Source: an uncultured Clostridium sp. (GTDB lineage: Bacteria > Bacillota > Clostridia > Lachnospirales > Lachnospiraceae). Taken from it: 23,656 nucleotides of DNA. Positions 14,236-20,906 of the stretch are shown one piece after another. How positions within the stretch are numbered: the first letter of the stretch is position 1; each line of letters begins with the position of its first letter. The notes beneath the pieces are model-generated. The model made no database searches. It was not told the origin of the DNA and saw only the letters and a program-made list of their open reading frames with translations. The translations under genes were made by a program, and so were the position numbers. The stretch covers positions 1 to 23,656 of the forward strand of contig URNT01000046.1 in assembly GCA_900549235.1 (NCBI GenBank), given 5' to 3'.

Positions 14236-14655
14236 TGGAGTAATACTCGAAATAGTTGGATGGCTGTCTATCAAATTTTTGTGTGTTACTTTACCGCACA
14301 TGAGCATCATCTGCCGGGTTTCATCATTCAGCGTATCATAGTCCTCGTAGTAGAGGAAACTGTTGATGTAGGTAAACGCCCAGTCGATGAACTGCTGCTT
14401 CATCCAGTCATACCGCTCCGCATATTCCATAAAGTTTGGTGTGGTAGGCAGCGCAGTCATCAGTCCAAACAAACCGTATCTTACCGTAAATTGCTGGATA
14501 GCCTTCTGAATTTCGGCATCCGGTTTCTTGCTCATCCCCATACGTCCGATATTGATGGCATCCAGCACGATCCTCTGATACTCGGCCAGCGGATCATAGA
14601 TACTCGGCTGCGCAGTTTTTGTGGGCGTGAGGTACAGAGTGTCATCCTCTGTCAC
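14224..14655 (-). pseudogene. Integrative-element hypothetical protein (DUF6076-like), broken
   Basis: A 143-codon frame from a possible GTG at 14655, without a well-spaced ribosome site, to TGA at 14226-14224. It contains PLAEYQRIVLDAINIGRMGMSKKPDAEIQKAIQQF and ERYDWMKQQFIDWAFTYINSFLYYEDYDTLNDETRQMM. I recall this pattern from longer proteins of about 300 or more residues carried by Clostridial integrative elements, with a C-terminal zinc-finger-like Cys motif. Here the middle (after PNFMEY) and the Cys-containing end seem deleted, and the last residues (HKNLIDSHPTISSITPLSY) look unrelated. The family name is from memory and uncertain. Confidence 0.5.
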
Positions 14656-14695
14656 CCTCCACTATGTATTGTAACCCAAATAACTCTGTTTTATA

Positions 14696-15250
14696 TTATC
14701 CATTATACGATTTCTTTTCCCCGGAATCAATCTCCATTCCAGATTCTTCTAAAAAATCTTTCTCCAATAGAGTCATTGGCTGCTGCTTTTTCGCCTTTTC
14801 CGTTAGGGCGTCAAGCAGCTTTTTTCGTGTTTTTTTGAGCATCGTGTTCCGCACCTTGCGGATGTTCCGGTCACTTTGCTTCCGTATTTTAGCGATCCGG
14901 GTGGAGCTGAACAGCTGGACAGCGCAGAGAAAGAGCAGTTCCTTGTGTTCCTCATTCAATTCCCGGAGGATTCTGGAAATATATTCCTCCGTTACAAGCT
15001 CGTGGATGTCGTAAGGGCAGTAGAAAATGATGTCGATGAAATCCCCTTTGCGGAGCTGCTTTTCCAGTACATTGTTCAGCATATCCGTGAAAAAGAGTTC
15101 ATTGACAGACGCACCGTAATTGAGAGGAACATCATCACCGCTTCTGCTGAGTTCATGATAACGTTCCCGGCGCTCCCGGTTAGCGTCCAGCCTGTCCCAC
15201 CATGCGATAACATTTTCAAAATCTCGCTGCGTTCTGGCAGAATCCGCCAA
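14696..15250 (-). CDS. Sigma-70 region 4-like HTH protein of an integrative element
   Basis: A 184-residue protein. The N-terminal half (DFENVIAWWDRLDANRERRERYHELSRSGDDVPL) is charged and helical. The C-terminal half has the pattern of a sigma region 4 helix-turn-helix (LNEEHKELLFLCAVQLFSSTRIAKIRKQSDRNIRKVRNTMLKKTRKKLLDAL). Proteins of this type are common cargo of Clostridial conjugative elements and probably regulate element genes. The start is taken as TTG 15250, since no ATG lies in frame before the upstream stop; the ribosome site is weak, so expression may depend on coupling to the tail fragment 15 bp upstream. No transfer genes remain nearby, so it is probably a stranded relic. Confidence 0.65.
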   Translation of the reverse strand: MADSARTQRDFENVIAWWDRLDANRERRERYHELSRSGDDVPLNYGASVNELFFTDMLNNVLEKQLRKGDFIDIIFYCPYDIHELVTEEYISRILRELNEEHKELLFLCAVQLFSSTRIAKIRKQSDRNIRKVRNTMLKKTRKKLLDALTEKAKKQQPMTLLEKDFLEESGMEIDSGEKKSYNG

Positions 15251-15264
15251 TCGTGCAAGGACTT

Positions 15265-15360
15265 CTACCCGAGCTCCCGTTTGAGCTTTTTGCGCTCTGC
15301 TTCTTCGTCATCGGTTATGTAATCAATATCATCCGCTATATATTCATTTTCACAACATGA
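15265..15360 (-). pseudogene. 31-codon 3' tail of an integrative-element gene
   Basis: The minus-strand frame encodes ENEYIADDIDYITDDEEAERKKLKRELG and then a stop at 15267-15265. No start codon exists in frame, and the coding sequence is interrupted by the hairpin at 15362. The acidic-then-basic tail immediately ahead of the sigma-like gene suggests the original upstream neighbour was cut here. Confidence 0.5.
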
Positions 15361-15361
15361 A

Positions 15362-15393
15362 TATCCGCCATATCAATCTGGATATGGCGGATA
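15362..15393. terminator. Perfect 13-bp hairpin at the edge of the element relic
   Basis: The arms TATCCGCCATATC (15362-15374) and GATATGGCGGATA (15381-15393) have a 6-nt loop. AT-rich sequence follows on the plus side. It may terminate leftward transcription from the Cys-rich gene or mark an old recombination end. It lacks a clean T-run on either side. Confidence 0.4.
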
Positions 15394-15459
15394 CCTATAA
15401 ATTTATTTTAGATATTTCCGTATGGCATTTCACTTCATTTTAAAATATGTTCCTCTTTT

Positions 15460-15675
15460 TTAGAACCCCTTGCACTGTCCCTGGCTCGCACCCAGCTGGG
15501 ATAACAGGCAGTCCAGATCCTGGCTTCCACGGCAGTTGTCCTGCTGACAGTAGATGCCCTGCTGACATGCTCCGTTGTTTAAAAGAGCGGCGCTGCAGTT
15601 GTTAAGGTTAGCCATATTGGTACCGCAGGCAGATCCCATCATAGCGGCAAGTGTCATTGCTGAAACAGATAACAT
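15460..15675 (-). CDS. Small cysteine-rich protein, possibly exported
   Basis: I do not recognise a family. It has 71 residues with seven Cys (17, 27, 37, 43, 48, 56 and 67), rich in Asn and Gln. The N-terminus (MLSVSAMTLAAMMGSACG) is hydrophobic like a signal core but has no positive residues. The missing basic start is present 20 bp upstream in another frame (ATG 15695, MKVRTK). One extra A in the AAAA run at 15681-15678 would join them as MKVRTKTMLSVSAMTLAAMMGSACG, so a frameshift or a wrong start is possible. As written, GTGAGGA precedes ATG 15675. It is a single gene with its own operator region. Confidence 0.65.
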   Translation of the reverse strand: MLSVSAMTLAAMMGSACGTNMANLNNCSAALLNNGACQQGIYCQQDNCRGSQDLDCLLSQLGASQGQCKGF

Positions 15676-15700
15676 AGTTTTGTCCTCACTTTCATGTTGT

Positions 15701-15743
15701 CAATTTTGTTACAAAATTGTTTCTTTTTTGTTACAAAACTATA
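15701..15743 (-). promoter_or_regulatory. Promoter with two tandem palindromic operators
   Basis: CAATTTTGTTACAAAATTG (15701-15719) and TTTTGTTACAAAA (15726-15738) are perfect palindromes sharing the core TTTTGT-T-ACAAAA. Their centres are 22 bp apart, two helical turns. A TATAGT -10 candidate (15743-15738) abuts the upstream one, placing both sites at and after the start point, which would suit a repressor. No clear -35 was found, and the regulator is unknown. Confidence 0.5.
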
Positions 15744-15788
15744 TTAACACATTTTTCAGCAAATGGAACTGGAGGTTATTGGAAATCC

Positions 15789-18218
15789 TCAGGCTTCGAT
15801 GACAATTCCGGCATAGTGGACCGATGCCATGGCGTCCCGGCAGTAGGCATCCGCTCCGATGGTGCGGGCATATTCCTCGGTCAGCACCGCCCCGCCCACC
15901 ATAACCTTAGCCCAGGGAGCCGAAAGGCGCAGCTGGCGGATGGTTTCCTCCATGCTGGGTACAGTAGTGGTCATAAGGGCGCTTAAGCCTACTAAGGGTG
16001 CCTTCCTTGCCACCGTCTCCTCTACCACCCGTTCCGGCGGAACATCCTTTCCAAGGTCGATGACCTCATAGCTGTAATTTTCCAGCAGCACCTTTACAAT
16101 ATTTTTTCCAATATCGTGGATGTCTCCCTTTACGGTAGCAAGGATTATGGTTCCCTTTTTCTCCTGCACCTGGCCGCTGCCCTCCATGGCAGACTTGATC
16201 ACCTCAAAGGCCGCCTTGGCCGCCTCGGCGCTCATAAGAAGCTGGGGAAGAAATACAGTTCCCTTTTCAAAGCCCTTTCCCACACGGTCCAGAGCCGGGA
16301 TCATCTCATCATTGATGATTCCCAGAGCGTCCTTTTCCTTTAAAAGGGCAGAAACCACCTCTGCCGCCTGCTCTCTTAAGCCCCGCTCGATAGCCCCGCC
16401 AAGACCCGTCCCGGCGCCTTGGGCTGGAGCCCCGGTCTGGCCGCCGCCGGGCCTTATCGTCTGTCCCAGTCCCGCAGCCTGGCCGCTGTAGATGCTGATA
16501 TACTCACTGCACTGGGGGTCCAGATCCATCAGGGCATTGAAACTGTAATAGGCCCGCATCATAGCCTCGGAATTGGGGTTAATAATGGCCCCGTTCAGCC
16601 CGCATTCCATCGCCATGGTAAAGAAGGCGCCGTTGATGATCTCACGCTGGGGCAGTCCAAAGGAAATGTTTGATACTCCGAGGATGGACTTTCCTCCCAG
16701 CTCATCCCGGATCCTCCGCAGGGTCTCCAGGGTCACCAAAGCCCCCTTACTGTCAGAGCTTACAGTCATGCAAAGGCCGTCCAGGATAATGTCCTCCGGC
16801 CCGATGCCATACTCCGCCGCCCGGCGGATGATCTTTTTTCCTACCTGGATCCGTCCCTCTGCCGTCTCCGGGATCCCGTTTTCATCCAGACACAGGCCCA
16901 CGATGACGCCTCCGTACTTGGCAGCCAGAGGAAATACCTGCTCCATCACATCTTCCTTGCCGTTGACCGAGTTGATCAGAGGCTTTCCATTGTATACACG
17001 AAGGGCCCGCTCCATGGCCTCCGGGTTGGAGGTATCGATCTGTAAAGGCAGGTCAATAACGCTCTGAAGCTCCCGTACCGCCTCCTCCATCATAGCGGCC
17101 TCATCAATCTCCGGCAGGCCCACATTTACATCCAGCACATGGGCACCGTTATCCTGCTGATTCACACCCTCCCGCAGGATATATTCCATGTTATGGTCTC
17201 TCAGGGCCTGTTTGAATTTGGATTTTCCCGTAGGGTTGATACGCTCGCCGATGATCACCGGCCTCCGCTCAAATACCACCGCCTGGGAGTAGGAGGAAAT
17301 AACTGTCCTGTGTTTTGGCTCCGGCCATTTCACTGGAAGGGAGGCGCAGCGCTTTACTGTTTCCCTTATATGCTCCGGGGTGGTGCCGCAGCAGCCTCCC
17401 ACAATCACAGCTCCCATGGCTGCAATTTCTTCCATAACCTCAGCAAACTGAGCGGCATTAATATCATAAACCGTCTTTCCTCCCTCGCTCCTTGGCAGTC
17501 CCGCATTGGGATTCACCAGGACCGGCAGGGAAGAAACACGGAGCAGTTCCTCTAAGATAGGCTTCATCTGCACCGGCCCAAGGCCGCAGTTGATACCCAG
17601 AGCATCTACCTTAAGCCCCTCTAACAGAGCCACCGTAGACTCTACGGTGCCGCCAGTCAGAAGTTTGCCCTTTTCATCATAGATCACTGTGGCAAAAACA
17701 GGAAGGGGCTTCCCGGTATCAGGGCAGATCCCTGCTTCCCTGGCTGCCAGCACTGCCGCCTTTAATTCATAGCTGTCGCTCATAGTCTCGATCAGAATCA
17801 GATCAGCGCCGGCCCTTGCACCGGCAGCGGCTGTCTCCTTATAAAGCTCCACTGCCGCCTCAAAATCCAGATCCCCCAGAGGCTTTAACAGCTTTCCCGT
17901 AGGGCCCATATCCAGAGCCACAAAGCCGTGTCCGGCCTCGTCTACCGCTGCTCTGGCATTTTTTACCCCAGCCTCTACGATGGCCTCCAACTCATCCCCA
18001 TATTTTAAACGGTTGGCCCCAAAGGTATTGGTGGTCATAATATCCGCCCCTGCCTCCAGGTAGGCCCGGTGGATGTCCTGCAGCACCTGGGGCCGTTCTA
18101 TATTCCACCGCTCCGGCAGCTCACCGGCTTTCAGTCCCCTCTCCTGCAGAAGGCTTCCCATACCGCCGTCGCAGAACAGGCGGCGCGCCTTCATTTCCTT
18201 TAAAATATCATTTCTCAT
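15789..18218 (-). CDS. metH: Cobalamin-dependent methionine synthase, short form
   Basis: An 809-residue enzyme that transfers the methyl group of 5-methyl-THF through cobalamin to homocysteine. The homocysteine module (1-295) has the zinc cysteines Cys211 (GINCGLGP) and Cys276/Cys277 (GGCCGTTPEH). The pterin module (about 318-575) starts with GERINPTGK and includes DVNVGLPE and IDTSNPE. The cobalamin cap and B12 domain (about 605-809) carry the lower-ligand motif D699-x-H701-x-x-G704 (GDIHDIGKN). The C-terminal AdoMet reactivation domain of the 1,227-residue E. coli enzyme is absent; the separate gene at 19276-19929 supplies it. An unusual Gly/Pro/Ala/Gln linker (about 585-608) joins the pterin and B12 modules. 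It is last in the metF operon, 11 bp after the PLP enzyme, with an AGAGGG site. Confidence 0.97.
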   Translation of the reverse strand: MRNDILKEMKARRLFCDGGMGSLLQERGLKAGELPERWNIERPQVLQDIHRAYLEAGADIMTTNTFGANRLKYGDELEAIVEAGVKNARAAVDEAGHGFVALDMGPTGKLLKPLGDLDFEAAVELYKETAAAGARAGADLILIETMSDSYELKAAVLAAREAGICPDTGKPLPVFATVIYDEKGKLLTGGTVESTVALLEGLKVDALGINCGLGPVQMKPILEELLRVSSLPVLVNPNAGLPRSEGGKTVYDINAAQFAEVMEEIAAMGAVIVGGCCGTTPEHIRETVKRCASLPVKWPEPKHRTVISSYSQAVVFERRPVIIGERINPTGKSKFKQALRDHNMEYILREGVNQQDNGAHVLDVNVGLPEIDEAAMMEEAVRELQSVIDLPLQIDTSNPEAMERALRVYNGKPLINSVNGKEDVMEQVFPLAAKYGGVIVGLCLDENGIPETAEGRIQVGKKIIRRAAEYGIGPEDIILDGLCMTVSSDSKGALVTLETLRRIRDELGGKSILGVSNISFGLPQREIINGAFFTMAMECGLNGAIINPNSEAMMRAYYSFNALMDLDPQCSEYISIYSGQAAGLGQTIRPGGGQTGAPAQGAGTGLGGAIERGLREQAAEVVSALLKEKDALGIINDEMIPALDRVGKGFEKGTVFLPQLLMSAEAAKAAFEVIKSAMEGSGQVQEKKGTIILATVKGDIHDIGKNIVKVLLENYSYEVIDLGKDVPPERVVEETVARKAPLVGLSALMTTTVPSMEETIRQLRLSAPWAKVMVGGAVLTEEYARTIGADAYCRDAMASVHYAGIVIEA

Positions 18219-18229
18219 CTGTCTGCCCT

Positions 18230-19264
18230 CTAGCTGTTTAAAATGTCATTTACAAGTGCCTCCACATCCTCCGGCCGGGTAGCCCAGCTGGTGCACAGAC
18301 GGATGGCTCTGTGGGTCTCACCCACCCGTCCCTGATCCGTATAGCTGTACCGGTCCTTCCACCGGGCAAGAACCTCCTCCGGCATAACAGGAAAAACCTG
18401 ATTGGTGGTATTTTCCATCAGGAAGGAATATCCCTTCTCCCTGCAGGCCTGGCGTATCCGTTCTGCCAGACGGTCGGCGTAAGCCCCGAGTTCCATATAC
18501 AGCCCGTCCCTCATCAGCTCTCCAAACTGAATCCCCAAAAGACGTCCCTTTGCCAGCATCCCGCCTCTCTGCTTGATATGATAGCGGAAATCTGTTTTCA
18601 GTTCCTCATTGGTGATCACCACCGCCTCCCCAAACAGGGCTCCTGCCTTGGTTCCTCCGATGTAGAATACATCACAGTTATCAGCCAGGGTCTTAAGATC
18701 CACGTCATTGCCCTCAGCTGCCAGGCCGTAAGCCAGCCTTGCCCCGTCCACAAAGAGGTAAAGCCCATATCTGCGGCATACCTGATACAGGTTCTGAAGT
18801 TCCGCCCTGGTATAAATGGTTCCAAGCTCTGTGGGATGGGAAATATAGACCATCTTGGGCTGTACCATATGCTCAAAGCTGTCATCCTCTATATGGGAAA
18901 GCCACAGCTTCTCCACCTGGTCTGCCCGGAGCTTGCCGTCATTTGAAGGCAGGGCCAGCACCTTATGGCCGGCAGCCTCCACAGCACCAGTTTCGTGAAC
19001 ATGGATGTGGGCCGTTTCCGCTCCCACCACTCCCTGATGAGGGCGCAGGGCGGCACTTATCACCGTCATATTGGTCTGGGTCCCTCCTACCAGAAAATGA
19101 ACCGCCGCGTCCTCCTTCCCGATTTCCTTTCGGATCTGGTCAGCCGCTTCCTTACAGTAGTGATCCTCCCCATAGCCCGGGGTCTGCTCAAGATTGGTCT
19201 CCAGAAGCTTCTTTAAAATGCGCTCATGGGCGCCTTCGCTGTAATCACAGTTAAAACGTATCAT
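18230..19264 (-). CDS. Threonine-aldolase-like PLP enzyme
   Basis: A 344-residue fold-type I PLP enzyme of the beta-eliminating lyase/low-specificity threonine aldolase family, which splits threonine to glycine and acetaldehyde. Features seen: GGTQTNMTVISAALRP (phosphate and cofactor contacts, about 60-75), His90 in HVHETGAVEAAGHK (ring-stacking His), FVDGARLAYGL with Asp173, and the Schiff-base Lys206 in YIGGTKAGALFGEAVV. Length is normal. AAGGAGA precedes the ATG. It sits between the methionine synthase activation gene and metH, 11 bp from each. Glycine production could feed one-carbon units to folate, which fits the operon, but tests on related amino acids would be needed to fix its substrate. 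Confidence 0.85.
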   Translation of the reverse strand: MIRFNCDYSEGAHERILKKLLETNLEQTPGYGEDHYCKEAADQIRKEIGKEDAAVHFLVGGTQTNMTVISAALRPHQGVVGAETAHIHVHETGAVEAAGHKVLALPSNDGKLRADQVEKLWLSHIEDDSFEHMVQPKMVYISHPTELGTIYTRAELQNLYQVCRRYGLYLFVDGARLAYGLAAEGNDVDLKTLADNCDVFYIGGTKAGALFGEAVVITNEELKTDFRYHIKQRGGMLAKGRLLGIQFGELMRDGLYMELGAYADRLAERIRQACREKGYSFLMENTTNQVFPVMPEEVLARWKDRYSYTDQGRVGETHRAIRLCTSWATRPEDVEALVNDILNS

Positions 19265-19275
19265 CTTTTTTCTCC

Positions 19276-19929
19276 TTATCTCCGGTAGGCACAGTCCATT
19301 TTGCTGCAGGCTTCGCAGCCCCTTACCTCACAGCGGTAAGGCTTTCTGCTCAGTCCCATAACCGCCGTCACCGATTTTGAAGGCATCATAAGCAAGCTGT
19401 CTGTCAGCTTGATGCCGATCCATTTCCCCGCATCCAGGGCTCCCAGCAGGGCACTCTGGCACTCCAGGGAAAAATCCCCGTAGCCCGGGCTGAACCTGGG
19501 TCTGAGATACCAGCCTTCTGTTTCATATTGACTGGAAAGCTCCCGGCAGCATTGGTTGCAGTAGGCCTCGATCATGGCTGCGGAAGCTGCCTGCAGCACC
19601 ACCGCCCGGCTCATTTCCAGACGGGTGTATTTCTGGATCAGGTGATCCGCCCCTGTGCCAAGGGTAGCCGCAAAGAGGATCAGCTGTTCACAGTCTGCCA
19701 GATTTTTCCATAGATTCCGGCTCCTGGTCTGAAAACAGGAGGCATCGATGAAACTGTCCTCTCCCAGCCTCAGCGGATAAGTCTGGTGCAGACACTTTGG
19801 AGAAACCTCCCTCATAAGATCGTTCACTGCATTCTCCACCATGGCTGTCACTGCCGCCTCCGGCTCCTGCCCCGCTTTATACCCCAAATACCGGTATATC
19901 TCCCGTCTGTCGATCTGCTCTGCCTCCAT
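19276..19929 (-). CDS. Stand-alone methionine synthase activation protein
   Basis: A 217-residue protein equivalent to the AdoMet-binding reactivation domain of long MetH. Seen: the helical N-terminus, FAATLGTGAD, AASAAMIEAYCNQ and the binding-loop motif YLRPRFSPGYGDFSLECQ (RxxPGY core), then LTDSLLMMPSKSVTAVMGL. It ends in a Cys cluster (CEVRGCEACSKMDCAYR, four Cys) not found in the E. coli domain, which might bind a metal or serve redox coupling. It should restore methylcob(III)alamin on the short MetH encoded two genes downstream, using AdoMet and an electron donor. It starts 16 bp after metF with AAGGAGAG. Confidence 0.92.
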   Translation of the reverse strand: MEAEQIDRREIYRYLGYKAGQEPEAAVTAMVENAVNDLMREVSPKCLHQTYPLRLGEDSFIDASCFQTRSRNLWKNLADCEQLILFAATLGTGADHLIQKYTRLEMSRAVVLQAASAAMIEAYCNQCCRELSSQYETEGWYLRPRFSPGYGDFSLECQSALLGALDAGKWIGIKLTDSLLMMPSKSVTAVMGLSRKPYRCEVRGCEACSKMDCAYRR

Positions 19930-19945
19930 GTGACATTTCTCTCCT

Positions 19946-20806
19946 TTATGCTAAAATCTCTGACAGATTCTCCTGGATCTTCCTTGCCACATCCGGCTTA
20001 TTCATAGAATACACATGGATGCCATTGACCCCGTTTGCCAGCAGGTCGATGATCTGATCCGTAGCATAGGCGATACCTGCCTGCTTCATAGCCGCCGGAT
20101 TGTCTCCAAACTTATCTACAATGGACATAAACCGGGAAGGCATACAGGTGCCGGACATCTGGACGATCCGTTTGATCTGCTTTGCGTTGGTCACCGGCAT
20201 AATGCCCGCAATCACAGGCACAGTGATCCCCTTCTCCCGGATCCGGTACAGGTAGCTGTAAAGGATGCTGTTGTCAAAAAACATCTGTGTAGTCACAAAA
20301 TCACAGCCTGCCTCTACCTTTTCCTTCAGATAGTCCATATCAATGGATTTGTTTGCGGATTCCACATGACCTTCGGGATAGCAGGCCGCGCCGATACAGA
20401 AATCTCCGGCCTCCTTGATCTCCCGGATCAGCTCAGAAGCGTAATGATAGACCTCCGGCGTCTTTCCATCTTTTGGAATATCTCCCCTGAGGGCCAGGAC
20501 ATTTTCAATCCCTTTTGCCTTCAGCTCCTCAAGGACCCCATGAACCTTTTCTCTGGTCGAGGAAACACAGGTCAGATGGGCCAGAGGCGTCACCTGATAA
20601 CGCTCCTTGATAGCAGAAGCAATCTCTACCGTATAATCGCTGGTGCCCCCTCCAGCTCCGTATGTAACGCTCATAAATGATGGCTTCAGCTGGGCGATCT
20701 CTGAAGCGGCCCGTTCTACTGAATCATAGGCATCCTCTGTTTTCGGCGGAAACACCTCAAAAGACAGGGTAGGCCTTCCCTCTGCTAAAATGTTACGTAT
20801 CTTCAT
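19946..20806 (-). CDS. metF: 5,10-methylenetetrahydrofolate reductase
   Basis: A 286-residue flavoprotein with a TIM-barrel fold, reducing methylene-THF to methyl-THF, the methyl donor for MetH. Seen: LSFEVFPPKTEDA (catalytic Glu in SFEVFPPK), SVTYGAGGGT, the nucleotide/flavin segment LALRGDIPKDGKTPEVYHYASELI, CYPEGHVES, TQMFFDN and PVIAGIMPVTNAKQI. Length is standard for the bacterial form. It is first gene of the metF / activation / PLP enzyme / metH operon, with AGGAGGAA before its ATG. Only about 40 bp separate it from the glgP terminator, too little for a SAM or cobalamin riboswitch, so any such control must lie elsewhere. Confidence 0.96.
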   Translation of the reverse strand: MKIRNILAEGRPTLSFEVFPPKTEDAYDSVERAASEIAQLKPSFMSVTYGAGGGTSDYTVEIASAIKERYQVTPLAHLTCVSSTREKVHGVLEELKAKGIENVLALRGDIPKDGKTPEVYHYASELIREIKEAGDFCIGAACYPEGHVESANKSIDMDYLKEKVEAGCDFVTTQMFFDNSILYSYLYRIREKGITVPVIAGIMPVTNAKQIKRIVQMSGTCMPSRFMSIVDKFGDNPAAMKQAGIAYATDQIIDLLANGVNGIHVYSMNKPDVARKIQENLSEILA

Positions 20807-20842
20807 GTCTTATTCCTCCTGCCGCAAGCATAATAAAATTCC

Positions 20843-20882
20843 AAAAATGCTCCGGCACCTTTGTATAGAAGGCAGCCGGAGC
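20843..20882 (-). terminator. Rho-independent terminator after glgP
   Basis: On the minus strand GCTCCGGC (20882-20875) and GCCGGAGC (20856-20849) form an 8-bp GC-rich stem, extended by CCTT/AAGG inside. It is followed by ATTTTTGG (the T-run is opposite 20843-20847). It separates glgP from the metF operon. Confidence 0.85.
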
Positions 20883-20906
20883 AACTATTTACATCAAAGC
20901 TGTTTC

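Noticed and set aside
14260..15322. Plus-strand ORFs opposite the element genes
   Set aside because: Shadows of the minus-strand sigma-like gene and its neighbour, with no domain pattern and no ribosome sites.
15460..15675. Cys-rich protein as a RiPP precursor (SCIFF/ranthipeptide type)
   Set aside because: No radical-SAM or other modification gene is nearby, and the Cys spacing does not match the SCIFF pattern.
20807..20906. SAM or cobalamin riboswitch upstream of metF
   Set aside because: The only structure is the glgP terminator hairpin; the remaining 40 bp are too short for either riboswitch.
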